Shown here piece after piece: positions 1 to 11,576 of a stretch of DNA of 60,000 nt. The DNA comes from Takakia lepidozioides. Lineage: Eukaryota > Streptophyta > Takakiopsida > Takakiales > Takakiaceae. A program made the translations under genes and the position numbers. The DNA is taken from assembly GCA_030704615.1 (NCBI GenBank), contig CM060732.1, positions 14,324,001 through 14,384,000 of the forward strand. The letters run 5' to 3'. The stretch's first letter is position 1, and each line of letters starts with the position of its first letter. The notes beneath the pieces were generated by a model. That model had not been told where the DNA came from. It ran no database searches and saw only the letters and a program-made list of their open reading frames with translations.

Positions 1-142
1 TGCAATTCCTCGAAAAGAGACAAGGTTTCATGTTGTGTAGGTGTCACGGAGAAGACAATATAAGTCTGCAATTCCTCGAAAAGAGACAAGGTTTCATGTC
101 GTGTAGGTGTCACGAAGAAGACAATATAAGTCTGCAATTCCT
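1..142. repeat. 66-bp tandem repeat, two copies plus a stub
   Basis: A 66-bp unit beginning TGCAATTCCTCGAAAAGAG occurs at 1-66 and 67-132 with only a few differences, and an 11-bp start of a third copy follows at 133-143. It lies at the outer left edge of the motif-rich flank of MULE-like element A, so it may be part of that element or of whatever lies left of the window. No coding potential is visible. Confidence 0.9.
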
Positions 143-169
143 CTGGTAGCATTGTCCCTTTCTGAAATA

Positions 170-640
170 CAAGTCTGCAATGGACTAATGCACAGTCTCC
201 TAACGGACTCCTCCAGTCTCCCAACTGACTCACACACAGTCTCCCAAGCATAGTCTCCCAACGGACTCACGCACAGTCTCCCAACAGAGTCACAGTCAAC
301 AGACTGCAAGCGCCAGTAAGCCAGTCTGCTGGTCAATCTGCTGCCCACTCCAAAAGTCTGCTCACCACACTTCCACCTCATCCCTGCAATTCTTCCAGCA
401 GACGACTGGACAGACTAAGTCTCAAGCAGACTCATCCACAACAACAGGCTCAAAATGGACAGTCTCCAGTGGACTACCTCCCTAACGACTCATGCCAATC
501 CAGCGTCCCAACGGACTCATGGACATGGTGCCTACCAGACTAGGTACTAGACCCAGCAGTCCTAGCCTCGGCAGCGTACTGCTCGCACATTCAAGCTCAG
601 CAGACTCGGGTGCACAGTGCATGGAAAAATTGACACCATT
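170..640. repeat. Degenerate array of GACT-core motifs (CAGTCTCC / GGACTC), left flank of element A
   Basis: This stretch is crowded with short motifs such as CAGTCTCCCAA, AACGGACTCA and CAGACT in both orientations. The same GACT core returns at 1240-1380, inside the intron of the Ulp1-like gene, and at 3280-3420 as GGACTGG on the far side of the transposase. I infer a subterminal, possibly transposase-binding, array belonging to MULE-like element A. Nothing here resembles a gene. Confidence 0.6.
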
Positions 641-784
641 GTGTCCATTGAGTTTAGTGACAACATTACAAAACATGCCAGGACCCACAGTACACAAAAG
701 TGCTCATCACGACTGGAATAGTAAGCGAAAAGACTCGCATTTTTTATTTCGGTACATAGACTTCACATGACAAGTACATCATAC

Positions 785-1870
785 TCATGAGAGCAGTTTC
801 TCTACATTGTCCAACCCCTGCACGATATACTGGGCACACTGCATTCGCTGCCCAAGTGCAAACTTGAAAGTAAACCAGTCCTTCGTGAAAGGTGTTCCTC
901 TCTCTGACTTTGCAGTCTTGGAGACATTTGCTCTGACTTTTACCCACTCGTAAAACACTTGAATGAATGACATGACGTAAAAGCCACAGTTGCTGGGGCA
1001 CATCAGGCGCGTGGAACTGAAATGCTTGGACAAACTCATGCCACTCTGGTGAGTCCATCGAGTACCCTAAGCACTCAGCATGAAGCTTCCGAATCCACCC
1101 TAGAACAAAGGGACATTTATGCGAGTCCCTGTTAGAGTTCATGTGAGTGTAACAGCCCTTGCGGAGGTCGATGATACAAACACTCCAGTGCCCCCTGCAA
1201 TGGTATCAAACAACATGGCGTCATTGCACAATCATGATGGGCAGACTCAGCAGACCGACCACTCAGCAGACTCAATCTTCAAACCCAGTCCACTGCACAA
1301 ATACAGAGGTCAACTTAATCGCTCAGAGTCAAGACGACACTGCGAAACCAGACTATGACTTAGGAGACAGTCTCAGCAGACTCGGAAGAGTTCTTACTCG
1401 TCCCCAATTGGCACCAAAATGAAATCGCACTCTTCAAGTCCTTGCCCAGTTGTTCAGTGCTGAGGCAACCTTTCAAGACCTCTAGAAGGCTTTCATGTTG
1501 CCCCACCCCCAATGACTTCAACACCGTCCACGTCGACGTTGGAAGAACAACAATAGTGTTGGTGAACGCAGCCTCAACCGACTTCTCATAGAATCGACAC
1601 CATAGCTCCAGGAGTCTATCTGTGCACTCCGACTCAACGTGTACAATGGGAACTGTTGGAATGCACAATGTAAGATGGTCAGAGCATGCAAATTCCGTTC
1701 AGTTCTGCACGAAAAGACTTCATAAGAGTGATGAGGTCTGTAGCGGTTCACAATGGGTCTGCCTCTCGGTCTTCTGCAACGTACACATGAAAACATACAG
1801 AAAAGGTCAGCACACCAAATATTATGTGAATGTTGCATGGTACTATGCTATCATGCTCGTACAAGTCCAT
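785..1870 (-). pseudogene. Ulp1-like (C48) cysteine peptidase carried by MULE-like element A
   Basis: Two minus-strand exons read as a ubiquitin-like-protease (Ulp1, SUMO protease) domain. The upstream exon, about 1870 to 1398, has an AT-hook-like core PRGRP near 1770 and ends in FILVPIGDE. The intron 1195-1397 has GT..AG ends and joins in phase to an exon beginning GHWSVCIIDL, which holds the catalytic His. That exon continues through a DS pair to VPQQ and then NCGFYVM, the expected places of the oxyanion Gln and nucleophilic Cys. One-base frameshifts near 1415 and near 1000 must be bridged, so this copy is probably dead. It follows the transposase exons on the same strand. MULEs that carry Ulp-like genes (Kaonashi type) are known in flowering plants; assignment to that group is inference. 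Confidence 0.6.
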
Positions 1871-1889
1871 GGAATCGTTCGAATAGTAC

Positions 1890-3073
1890 CTTGTCATGAT
1901 TTGTCCCAAAGGTTGCATCACATGCAACGATACGGTCATGTCCTAGTTCCAGCATTCGTCGTTTCTGCCACGGAGTCTGTATGCCAATAGTGAATGTCAA
2001 ATCTCCATCAAAATGTTCAAATGTTGGCTCTAATTTCTCCTCTTGATAGAAAAAAACGGACGCAGGATTCTGGTCTCTCCACATGCGCACACTCTCTGCA
2101 TCATCGGCGTGCTTTTTGAAGGTTTGCCACGCACGTTTCTCGGCAAGGTTGTGAACATCTTGCTCCAACAAGAAATCATCGCGGGTCCATGCATCGCCCA
2201 AGCCGGTGTTGTTCATCACGTGCTCTTTATGCTCCATCATGATTTGGGCGACCGACAGGCCTGGGCACAAACACTCGACGACCCAGGCTTTCAATTCCTC
2301 GCTAATGTGTGGTGCATAGGCGTGGCGGGTGTTCCTGAACTCTGCGGACTTCCCATGCGAGGGTTTCCCTTGCGCATCTGTATGCTCCATGTTGTTGTAG
2401 TACGTGAGGACACAGATGTCAGGGGCGAGATAGCATTGTTGGACCTTGAAACAGCATTGGCAACCACGTTTGTAAGACTCTCCATACTCCGACTTCTTTC
2501 TCCTTGGGCCTTTATGAAGGCAAGATGTTCCAGCACCCACAAGAGGTCCTCCACGCTTCTGTTTTGGATCCTCCACTATTGCCTTGTTGGTGCGCTTGTC
2601 ATCAGGACCGTAACAGCATTGATACCTGGACAGAAAATTCTAAAATCGATATCCAACGACTTGAGGAAGCATAAAATCAGAGAACTCGTGAAACAAAAAA
2701 TGGCAACAGACATGCAATGAAACGTCAAAAGGACTGAGGATGGTGCACACATAATACTGGACAAAAATGTGTTGGCTCTGGGTGCTTTTCGCGAGCCGGG
2801 TTCCACTTTAGAATGGACATTCACCCAAAACTGAGTGGGGTAGTCCTCCAAACTCTCCTCTCCCAGGACGAAGTCACCAACTCTATCCCAAGGTATGCAG
2901 GCCTTTTCAACATTCACTCGCACACCCATAAACCCATATTGCGTCTCACTCTTCCAATGAAGATCCTTCCTGTTGAAGGGTCCTGGTTTTGCTGTTTGCA
3001 AACATTGTCGAAGAGGCCGTATAAGCGGGCATTCCGTGATCAGTATATCATCGGGTTTTGCTTCCACGTCCAT
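1890..3073 (-). pseudogene. MULE-like transposase, N-terminal half (element A)
   Basis: Exon 1 (3073-2758) encodes an N-terminal domain with VNVEKACIPWDRVGDFV. A GT..AG intron (2576-2757) leads to exon 2 (2575-1890). Exon 2 has a basic Cys-rich FAR1-like DNA-binding segment (KRGCQCCF, then TYYNNMEH), a helical middle part, and DATFGTN, the first catalytic Asp of the MULE DDE domain. A donor GTACTA follows at once. The remaining DDE and SWIM exons found in element B were not found here; an Ulp1-like gene follows instead. The protein aligns over its length with element B at 25.5-28.9 kb, so the two are relatives. It may be a truncated or recombined copy. Start: the ATG-proximal Met at 3073 is the first in frame, but is not proven. 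Confidence 0.7.
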
Positions 3074-3239
3074 GCCCTATACAGTACAAAGGACACGCTT
3101 CTGAACATGCAAGAAACGCGCCGCAGTACATGACACGATCGACAACGTGCCAGGAGAACAGTGCGCACGTTCGCGGCTGCTGGCAAGTGACAGGCGGCAG
3201 GGATGCAGGTTTGAATTGCAGCCCTAAAAATGGAGGGCT

Positions 3240-3590
3240 CGGATGGGTTATGGGAATGGACGGTGGCGATCATGCGGCGTCAGCGGACTGGATGGCAGGG
3301 GATTGGCCAGCGGACTAGCACACTGCTGGGCACCGGACTGGCCAGCACCGGACTGGCGGGCAGACTGGCGGATTGGTAGACTGGAGGGCAACGGACTCAT
3401 GGGCGGGGGACTGGCCGCGCGGCGGACGGGGGTGCGGGCGCGGTTGCTGCAGCCGCGCCCGCGGCTAGGCGACCGCGCGCAGCGGCGGGCGGGGCGGGCG
3501 GGGCGGGCGAGGTGCTGGGGAGCCGGGCGTCCGTGCGCGGGGCCCACCGGCCACATCGCACGTGCCCATTGAAGACCCTATTATCTTAAA
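3240..3590. repeat. GC-rich flank of element A with GGACTGG repeats
   Basis: About ten GACTGG-type words sit between 3280 and 3420 and are followed by a very GC-rich block (GGCGGGCGGGGCGGGCGG) that stops abruptly near 3560, where ordinary AT-rich DNA begins. By position this is the right-hand flank of element A, mirroring the left-hand array. The abrupt composition change near 3560-3590 may be the element boundary; no terminal inverted repeat or target duplication was recognised. Confidence 0.5.
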
Positions 3591-4254
3591 ATGAGAGGCC
3601 CCTTCCCCTTTTACATAATAAAATTTCTGATGGCCTCTGTCCCCTCTTTCTAAAACTTTTTTTAAGGAAAAAAGTACATGAGAATGGAATTTGGAGGGAT
3701 AGTCTTTTGGTTTTGTAGGTTCTCTTCCAACTACCTAGTGTCTAAACAAAACAGGTCCGTGTACTCCATGTTTTCATAATCGTCTCTTCACATTTCAAGT
3801 TGGAAGGCCAAGCTTCGGCTCCCGCCATGCTTAGGGAAGGGTCAATTTCGTGTAAGCCCGTCTTTTTTATAAGACAGACGCTTCTGCACCTAGTGTTTTA
3901 TCTTTTACCGACTTCAACCTGCAGTGCCCCCAAAGAAATGAACACCCTTTACCGACTTTCCATACTTTGTACAGTTACCTCATGTCAGTTTGTAAATAAA
4001 AGCTTTGCAGGGTTTCATCAAAGAAATGAACACAGATTGCTAAGGCAAACCCCTCTGCCAAACTTGCGCTGGATGTGTAAAACATCTGGTAGTCGAGAAG
4101 TCCAGAGATGAAGATGTGAGTAATTCTCCCTCAGATTGCTGGATTGCTGGATTGGGGAAAGCCGCTGATAACCCAGTTTCGCTCGGGTTGTAGAGCGGGC
4201 CGCAAGATGTGGTTCACTCGTTAGTGTTAAAACTGTTGGACTCTCTGTGCGTGT
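3591..4254. other. Intergenic, no gene seen
   Basis: Moderately AT-rich sequence between element A and the HAD hydrolase gene. It should contain the promoter and 5' untranslated region of the hydrolase, but no convincing TATA box or repeat was recognised. Confidence 0.5.
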
Positions 4255-6605
4255 GTGGAGGATGTGGTTGTCTCTCATGTAGGTGAGGCAATGCAAGACC
4301 CACCAAGTTTGCTGTGCCGAGCAGCTTTGAGAGCAGCTGTTCCCGCTCAGTCTGCAGCCATGACCCCCGCACCCACGAGCGTGCGACCTTTGCGAGGTAT
4401 TGTTTTCGATATGGACGGCACTCTGACTGTGCCTGCCATTGATTTTAACGTGATGTATCGCCGAGTGTTGGGAGATGACCACCCCCATTTTGTCTCTGGT
4501 AACCCCGTCGACATTCTTCATGAGATTGAGCAGTGGAGCCCAGAGAAGCAAGAGGAGGCGTACGCTATCATCACGGAGTGTGAAAAGCAGGCGCACGAGC
4601 GGCTCCAAATCATGCCTGGTTTGCTTCTTTTCCTCATTTCACTGGATGAGTATGATGTTCTTTGACTGCATTTGGAGCACTGAAAATCGAACGTCCGTTT
4701 CTGAAAAGCAACTCTGTAACGATTACCCGTGTTAGATCTTAATTTGCGTGTATGGTGGAAGCTTGTAAAGCAAGAGCCATAGCCAGTGGAGGCCGGACGT
4801 GTCCAGTCAGCTCATGCCTGTGGAAGAGACAAGTAGAGCTATGGAATGTACTCGCTTGTCAAGAGAGGGCAGTCCTTCCGGGGAGAGAGAGGGTGAAATC
4901 CATAGTGCAAAATTGAGGCTTCTCTGAAAGCTTGAGGTACATCCGCGGGGGGCAAGCTCTCTACTACGCCCGGACTTGGTTTCACCAAATCAGTCGATCC
5001 TCAGATTTTAAGAAAGAGAAAATACAAGCTGTTACAGTAGTGACACAGTGAGAGTTCAATCACTAATTAGAGTCAGCTGAGAGTTTGGTCTCCAGAAAAG
5101 GAGAGTTTGTTATCTAGGGATTGTGGTGCAGGCTTGTAAGCACATTAGAGAGGATTGGTATTAGAGAATAACAGGAAGGGCGATGTTCAAGTTTGGATGA
5201 TGCAGGCGCGAGTAACCTATGCGAGCTCCTGGATGCCAAGGGAATCAGGTTAGTTTTGCATGCTGTATCTTTTGTTCACGAAGTACACACTGTAGGGGAT
5301 GACTGTAGGGGATGACTGCCGAGTTTTGCAAGACTGGGGGCTTGTTTTTTGCCTTGCTATACTGCCTGTCATCCCCGTCTCTCTCCCTCCCTGACAGGCT
5401 GCAGCAATCTTAGCCTCCTATTTTCTGCTGTGGGCTACTCTTTGATGCCTATTTATGCTGCACCTATTGACTCTCCTGAATCTAAATTTACTTAGGGGGT
5501 CCAAATGAACACTTTCAAAATTTTGGTGGTCTTGCACCTAACATGACAATAGATGCATGGAGTCACATATACCCGATATCATCGACACTTTAGCCTTCTC
5601 TGCTCTGCCTGGATCTCTTCCCAGTAGCTAGCTACCTAAGATTTGTATTTTTCTTTTGATGCTTCATGCTGCAAGACTTATTGAGAACACTATTGTGCAG
5701 GAGAGGTTTGATAACACGGAATGTGAAGGAATCAGTTGATTTATTCCATTCGCATTTTGGGGTGAGATGTTATTTTCTCTCAACTCCATCATCAGATCTA
5801 TTGTGCTTCTGAGCTGTTCTGCTTATTCAGCTGGGCAATTGGAAATGCGGGTGCTTTGACTTACTGCAGTCAGAGTGTTTCATAAGGCTGTCACTCTCTT
5901 CTGTTGAATGGATACTTGAGGAGGCATGTTGCTGCAAAGGGATGTCATATCCTAGCTCATGGTCATACCCAGTTGAACAGTGACTGGGCTGGAAGCATGA
6001 CTAGCACAGCGGATGCAGCTGCAGAATTTCAGCCCAGCCCTAAGCCGGGAGTTTCGACCGTATAAGCCAAGTGCTGCCCCATTGCTGCACATTTGCAACA
6101 TATGGGGAGTGAACCCTGGCGATGTGATGATGGTTGGTGACAGTGCTAAAGATGATGTGAGTCCCTCTCTACTGGAGGAACTGAAGTGATTGGATCTTAG
6201 CCTGGATGTGGAAGCTCTCAGCCTCAGTTCAAAAAGCCAGGCTTAGTAATCCAGGAAGGTTTAAGAAGGTGTTGAGAAAGAATGTTTAAATTTGAAGCCT
6301 TTCAATCCTTTTGGAAGCTGTTCCACTACAGAACGGGAAGAGTTATAGGAAGCGTGTGTACGTAGCAGGCCACTGGTTTGCACAATGCTTTGGTGTTGTT
6401 CTTATTACTTGGCAACGGGGGATGGCAGGTGGTGTGCGGCAATCGGGCTGGGGCCGTGACGTGCCTGCTCGATGAAGCTAATCGGTATGAGGTGACAAAA
6501 TTGCCATTGGAGCAGCGCCCTGACTTCAAAGTTAAAACTTTACTTGACATTGTCCCATTATTGGAGACCAATTTCAAATTGGAACCAGTTTCTAAGGGCG
6601 ATTGA
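4255..6605 (+). CDS. HAD-superfamily hydrolase, five exons, complete
   Basis: The gene encodes a small haloacid-dehalogenase-type hydrolase related to the Arabidopsis At2g33255 family, as recognised from memory. Exons are 4255-4618, 5206-5248, 5701-5761, 6019 (or 6025)-6156 and 6429-6605. All introns are GT..AG and phases agree, giving about 260 residues. Exon 1 has the nucleophile motif FDMDGTLT, exon 3 GLITRNV (motif II), exon 4 RPYKP (motif III Lys) and VMMVGDSAKDD (motif IV), and exon 5 the C-terminal CLLDEANRY. The about 45 residues before the domain, rich in Ala, Arg and Ser, may be an organelle transit peptide; Met codons at 4255, 4291 and 4360 are all possible starts. Substrate unknown; a phosphatase is the likeliest role. 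No lesions are visible, so this looks like a live host gene. Confidence 0.9.
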
Positions 6606-7635
6606 TGGACATAGGTATACCCAAGCCGAGGGGTTCTTGTGCAGCTTGCCTTTCATATAGCAGCCATACTGCCAGCTCTGCCAAATATTCAAAAGTAACA
6701 GAAGTCTCTGAATTACATATACATGGTCTCTCGGGCCGAGTTGCTCTACTCTTAACTAGCTCTGATCCAGTGAAAGTTGCAAACATCTATCATACCCCCC
6801 TTTTGAGAAGATTTGTTCTGATGAGTCGTTTCACCAAATGTCCATGCACCTCATTGAGCTCTGCACTAAACATTGTTGCCATTGACAGGTTCACATGTTA
6901 TTAGACTGAAATATTGATGTACTGTGTTTAGATTCAGGACACCAATTATGGTTTTTTTGTCTCTGTTGGGGAAAGGACCTACTATGGATTTCACACTCAC
7001 TCAGACAAAAAGTAGAGCTGCACCATGGTTTGATTGGCTATTAAGCTTTGTGTACATGTTAATAGGAGACATGGAATAGAGAGGAGAACGAATGGGATCA
7101 CTACCTGCTCTAATATCTTGACATTGCTCTTCCAACCATATTGATTCCCACAGAAAAACCGTCATCAGCCGAAGTACCTTGAGCTCCAATTGTAGGTTAT
7201 GATCTGTACTAGTGTAAAACACCACTGACTGCGTTTACCCACATCTGCCACAGAAAAATACAAGAAGAGAAGAAAACAGGACTCTTGCCTGAAAGAGGTC
7301 TTGTATAATTGTAGTTGTAGTATGAATTAGAATCATATTTACACAGTCATGGGTCAAATTTTAGTGACACCACCCGAGACTGCCGATTGTGCCTTGCTAC
7401 CTTTGCATAGACACTTGAAAAGCAAGAGGGGGCCCACCATGGTCTCCGCACCTCTTGCTCACCTCGCAGGCATGCCACTATATCACCAAACAATGAAAGC
7501 TCAGAATACACTTAATACAATGCAAAACAGTCTGCCTCTTATACTCTAGAAAACACTAAGAATGTTCCTTGCGAAATGGGTTAGGTTATCAACCTGCATC
7601 ACATTCACAAATTAGAAAACTTTGACAATCAGGGG
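6606..7635. other. Intergenic, no gene seen
   Basis: This stretch contains the 3' flanks of the HAD hydrolase (plus) and of the SAM-domain gene (minus), which converge here. Short ORFs exist but show no family resemblance, splice structure or repeats. Confidence 0.5.
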
Positions 7636-7937
7636 CTACAGAAGAAGCAGCTTCTGCAGCCGGATTCTCTGGCAACAACCAAAGCAGAACAAAATCTCTT
7701 CTGCAAGGAAAAATACAAACTTTAGTATCAGATTTTAGAGAAACCTTTTATGTGCCTGAGCTCCTTGCACAAGGTGATGAAATCCCCCCATTTCATGTGG
7801 CAACGTCGAATGAAGCGGAGAATTTGCTCAGTTGTGAAAGTCGACAAATTGTCGAGATACTCTCCATTGACACCGGTTTGCTTGAAAGTTTCTTTGTAAG
7901 CACCAAGCCCTATCTCCTCGAGCCAAACGCCTACATC
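7636..7937 (-). CDS. SAM-domain protein, two exons seen (5' end not found)
   Basis: The exon 7937-7745 encodes most of a sterile alpha motif: DVGVWLEEIGLGAY, then VNGEYLDNLSTFT, and FIRRCHMKWGDFITLCKEL. It is preceded by an AG acceptor and ends in phase 1 at a GTTTCT donor. A plausible terminal exon 7700-7636, acceptor CTTGCAG, joins in phase and ends at TAG after about 21 residues. SAM domains mediate protein-protein or RNA binding. The closest plant relatives I recall are short Arabidopsis SAM proteins such as At3g07760. The start and upstream exons should lie above 7940 on the minus strand but could not be recognised. Confidence is high for the SAM exon and modest for the last exon. Confidence 0.8.
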
Positions 7938-9340
7938 CTGATTCACCAGAAGCAGAATTCATCAGTCTTTATGTGTCCTAAGGATATGTGCTTATAAGCT
8001 ATCGTGGATTTCCAATATCCATCTTCCTTCTTCCAGAAATGAAAATACTTGCACCTCAAGAATCTCACTGACGGCTCTGGTCGCTGTATATTAAATGCAA
8101 TTGCTTGGAGAAGACAGATGGGACTAAATACCACACAAGGTGGTGGGGCGAATGAGCCTTCATGTCTATGTCTGAGTGAAGGACGAGCAGATAAATGCAA
8201 AAAAAACACATCTAGGTGGGAACAACCTAAGAAATGAGGGGGGCCGCACCTCAACTTTCCAGATAAAGAAATCCAAAGGTTCGGGAGGACCTCCAGTGTT
8301 CATTAAGCCAGGCGCTTACGAAACTCTTGCAACTAGACGCTGTCTTCCGCTTCAGCAAAGGTTCTCGTCTTCTAAACGCACAACCTGCGCCTTGATTGCA
8401 GCCTTGTCTTTACTTCTTCCTTCATCTACGTTAGATCCTGGAGACACAGCCAGTAAACCTGGAGTGGGAGGAAATCTGTAACTGACTGAAGATATCCCCG
8501 CCCCCTCATTCACAACCTGCCGTGTGTCTATCTTTCAAAAGCCGTTCGGATGAACCGCTGAAGTAGATGAAATCTCACAAGGTGATGGAGGAGAAGACGC
8601 GTCCAGAAAACACTTGCAAAGCCTGGATTGCTACGTAATTACCGACGTCGCTAGGTCTTCAGGGGCCTCCTTCCCACACGCACACGCACACACACTCTCT
8701 CTCTCTCCACTCTCTTTCTTGTCTACTTAACATCGACATGTTGTCGCTTCTCAAACCAGGTCCCGAGAATCGCATTACATTGACGTGGCGCCACGCCATT
8801 GCGCTCAACGACACGTCGGGCGTATAAAGCGGAATGCGGATGAATGCATCAGTGGATGCATTGCTGGGACAGGAACGCACGAGTGGACGGATGACCATTC
8901 TTTGTGATTTCACTAGTTTTTCTTTGTCTATTTATTTTGTCAGCATTTTTTTTGGTCCTACATTCCTCCCAATATGTTATCTTCACTTCCCTGCACTTGT
9001 GTGGCAAGGACGCAAACATTTTTTTTTAATTTTTTTTAGAGAAAAGGGCCGTAATCTTAAACCCTCTACTGCATCTGCTTCACACTCCCTGCCTCCTCAA
9101 AACTTCATAGATAAGGACTTAAATGTCCGAGACATATAAGAGGGAAAATAACCTTTTTGAGTGCCATGGAGGCTGATAAAGCCTAGGCGTTGCTTCGTGA
9201 CCAAAAACCAAAGAGAAGGGGGCAAAAAAAAAGAAACAAAGGGAGGATCCAGAGCACTAGCAAGTAGCTGAAGCATAAGGAAGGGGAATAAAACAGTCAC
9301 TGCCTTCGAGCTGAAGCATAAACCTAAGCAAAGTGTCATG
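7938..9340. other. Upstream region of the SAM gene; CA/CT microsatellite at 8675-8720
   Basis: No coding exon was recognised. A (CA)n(CT)n microsatellite occupies 8675-8720 and poly-T and poly-A tracts occur at 8945-9045 and 9225. Missing 5' exons and the promoter of the SAM-domain gene probably lie here. Confidence 0.5.
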
Positions 9341-9344
9341 GTTT

Positions 9345-10015
9345 TAGTCATGGTTAACTAGAATTACCTACTTCTAGTTAACTAGGACATTTGGGATATT
9401 TATATTTGTATTTTGTGTGTTGTCACATTCATTGGGTCTCATATACCAAGTGAGGTGTCAAGCCTCACTTGGGACATGGGGATGGATTTTCCCCTTGTGA
9501 GTGTTGAGGAGGGCTCATCTTCTTGTAGTTGAGCCTCCATAAGCCTCTCTCACCTCCATAGCTCTAGGTATTGAGAGGGAGTGTGTTGAGTGCTTTGTAT
9601 GGTGGATTCCTTTAGCAAAGGTGGCCTTGGCTTGACTTAGTTTATGTGATAGTGTGGATTTCACTTGGAAGGACTAGGGCTTGTTCTTAGTGTGATTGCT
9701 TCATGTTTTGAGAGCTTTCATTGTCTTCCACTTCTCTCATTTCTCATCTCTTATCACTACAAGAAGATCTCCTTATCCTTGTGAGTGCGGAATGTAAGGA
9801 TTAGTTTTGCACTTGTATGTCAAGGAGGTTGAGAGCTAAGAGAATTTAGCTCTTGTATCACAAGGCTTGCAAGGGGTTGCAAGGAAAGACGCTCGGGTGT
9901 TGCATGCACCAAGGAGTTGGAGAGCTTGAGAAGAAAGCTCTTGAGTCACAAGATTTTGCAAGGATTGCAAGCATGAAGTCTTGTGTGTGTGGAAGCATGG
10001 ATTTTACGGTGCCTC
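9345..10015 (+). mobile_element. LTR-like relic, copy 1
   Basis: A non-coding block begins near TAACTAGAATTACC and its mirror TCTAGTTAACTAG. It shares ordered words with another block at 49.99-50.40 kb: GGTGTCAAG, GGCTCATCT followed by AGTTGAGCCT, and a short hairpin before TGGCTTGACTT or TGGCTCGACTT. The parallel order with diverged spacing suggests two long terminal repeats of one family. No internal coding region flanks it, so it would be a solo LTR or a fragment. Ends and target duplication were not resolved. Confidence 0.45.
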
Positions 10016-11076
10016 CTAACCCTATTTCCGTGGACTTACAATGGTCTGCTCATGCTTTTTTTTTTTCCGCTCATGCTCATGCCGCTCATGAAATAACAGC
10101 CCCCACTGAGCAGCACCAGCATCTGAGCAGCAGCTGCTCAGTCACTCCGCTGCTGCTCAGTCACTCCCCCCCCCCACATTTTTTATTTTATTTTTCCCTC
10201 ATTTCTTCGTCTCTCTCTTCCATCTGTCCCTGTCCCTCTGCTGCTCACAAAAGAAAAAAACCAGAGAGGGGCTGAGCTGCTGCTGCTCAGTCACCCCCCC
10301 ACCCCTACTTCTTTTTTTATTTTCTTGGCCCCCTCTATCCCTCTCCCTCCCTCTCTCCCGTCTGTCCCTCTCCCTCTCTCTCTCTCTCTCCCTCTGGACA
10401 CTGGGCTTATGGAATTGTTGTCCCGACTTACATCCTTGAGGAAATTGAAAACAATTGCAAAATTGGGTTGCAGGGAATTTTGGATGTTCTTTATCCAAAA
10501 AAAAAAAAAAAAAAAAAAAACTATATTTTTAGTGAAATATTTCTTCACTAAAAAACTTGTGAAACTCCCGTCAGTTTCTACTTTTTCAATCCAACCTGGA
10601 TGAAAAAAGGACTTCATCTGACAGGACCTAAATACAGGGCAAGACAGGTTTGTTTAAAAAAAATCCCCCATGTTTTTCATCTAATCTAGATGAAATACGG
10701 ACTACATCCGTTGAGTGCAAGACAAGATGAAAGCACGATGTCTTTCATCTTCCATGAATGAGAAACGGACAACGTCCGTCGGACGATTTTCATCCTGAGA
10801 AGGATGGATGACGGGCCAGACAGGGGAAAACCCTGCGCAACCCTAATGTCTTTCTTTTTGCGCTGCGAGAGCACGCGCGATGGCGGCTGTTAGAGGACTG
10901 TCAGGGACTTAGACACTTATACGGGATCTGTAGGGTACCCTTAATTTTTGCACAGACTGAGACCAAGAGGAACCTTAGGGGTGACAGCAGCGCACTGTAG
11001 AGGGGGGTTACACAGCCCAACACAGTCGTCACAGCCAACACAGCCAACACAGCCCGTTACAGTCGTCACAGCCGAC

Positions 11077-11576
11077 NNNNNNNNNNNNNNNNNNNNNNNN
11101 NNNNNNNNNNNNNNNNNNNNNNNNNNNNNNNNNNNNNNNNNNNNNNNNNNNNNNNNNNNNNNNNNNNNNNNNNNNNNNNNNNNNNNNNNNNNNNNNNNNN
11201 NNNNNNNNNNNNNNNNNNNNNNNNNNNNNNNNNNNNNNNNNNNNNNNNNNNNNNNNNNNNNNNNNNNNNNNNNNNNNNNNNNNNNNNNNNNNNNNNNNNN
11301 NNNNNNNNNNNNNNNNNNNNNNNNNNNNNNNNNNNNNNNNNNNNNNNNNNNNNNNNNNNNNNNNNNNNNNNNNNNNNNNNNNNNNNNNNNNNNNNNNNNN
11401 NNNNNNNNNNNNNNNNNNNNNNNNNNNNNNNNNNNNNNNNNNNNNNNNNNNNNNNNNNNNNNNNNNNNNNNNNNNNNNNNNNNNNNNNNNNNNNNNNNNN
11501 NNNNNNNNNNNNNNNNNNNNNNNNNNNNNNNNNNNNNNNNNNNNNNNNNNNNNNNNNNNNNNNNNNNNNNNNNNNN
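11077..11576. other. Assembly gap of exactly 500 N
   Basis: Five hundred consecutive N bases, presumably a fixed-size scaffold gap. It follows a short array of CACAGCCAA-type words at 11027-11076. True length and content are unknown, so reading frames drawn across it mean nothing. Confidence 0.99.

Noticed and set aside
1-142. CRISPR-like array
   Set aside because: The repeat is a direct tandem duplication without spacers, and the DNA is eukaryotic.
3243-3572. Overlapping ORFs of about 100 codons on both strands in the GC-rich flank of element A
   Set aside because: Composition artefact: Gly/Arg-rich one way and Pro/Ala-rich the other.
4018-4608. 196-codon minus-strand ORF over the first exon of the HAD hydrolase
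   Set aside because: It is the antisense shadow of a confidently identified exon.
9755-9768. CACTACAAGAAGAT, a possible CACTA left terminus
   Set aside because: It sits inside the LTR-like block, has no GCGTCGC subterminal array next to it, and does not match the terminus at 16559 closely.
10199-10617. Arg/Glu-rich minus-strand ORFs in the left foldback arm
   Set aside because: They arise from CT/GA microsatellites and poly-A.
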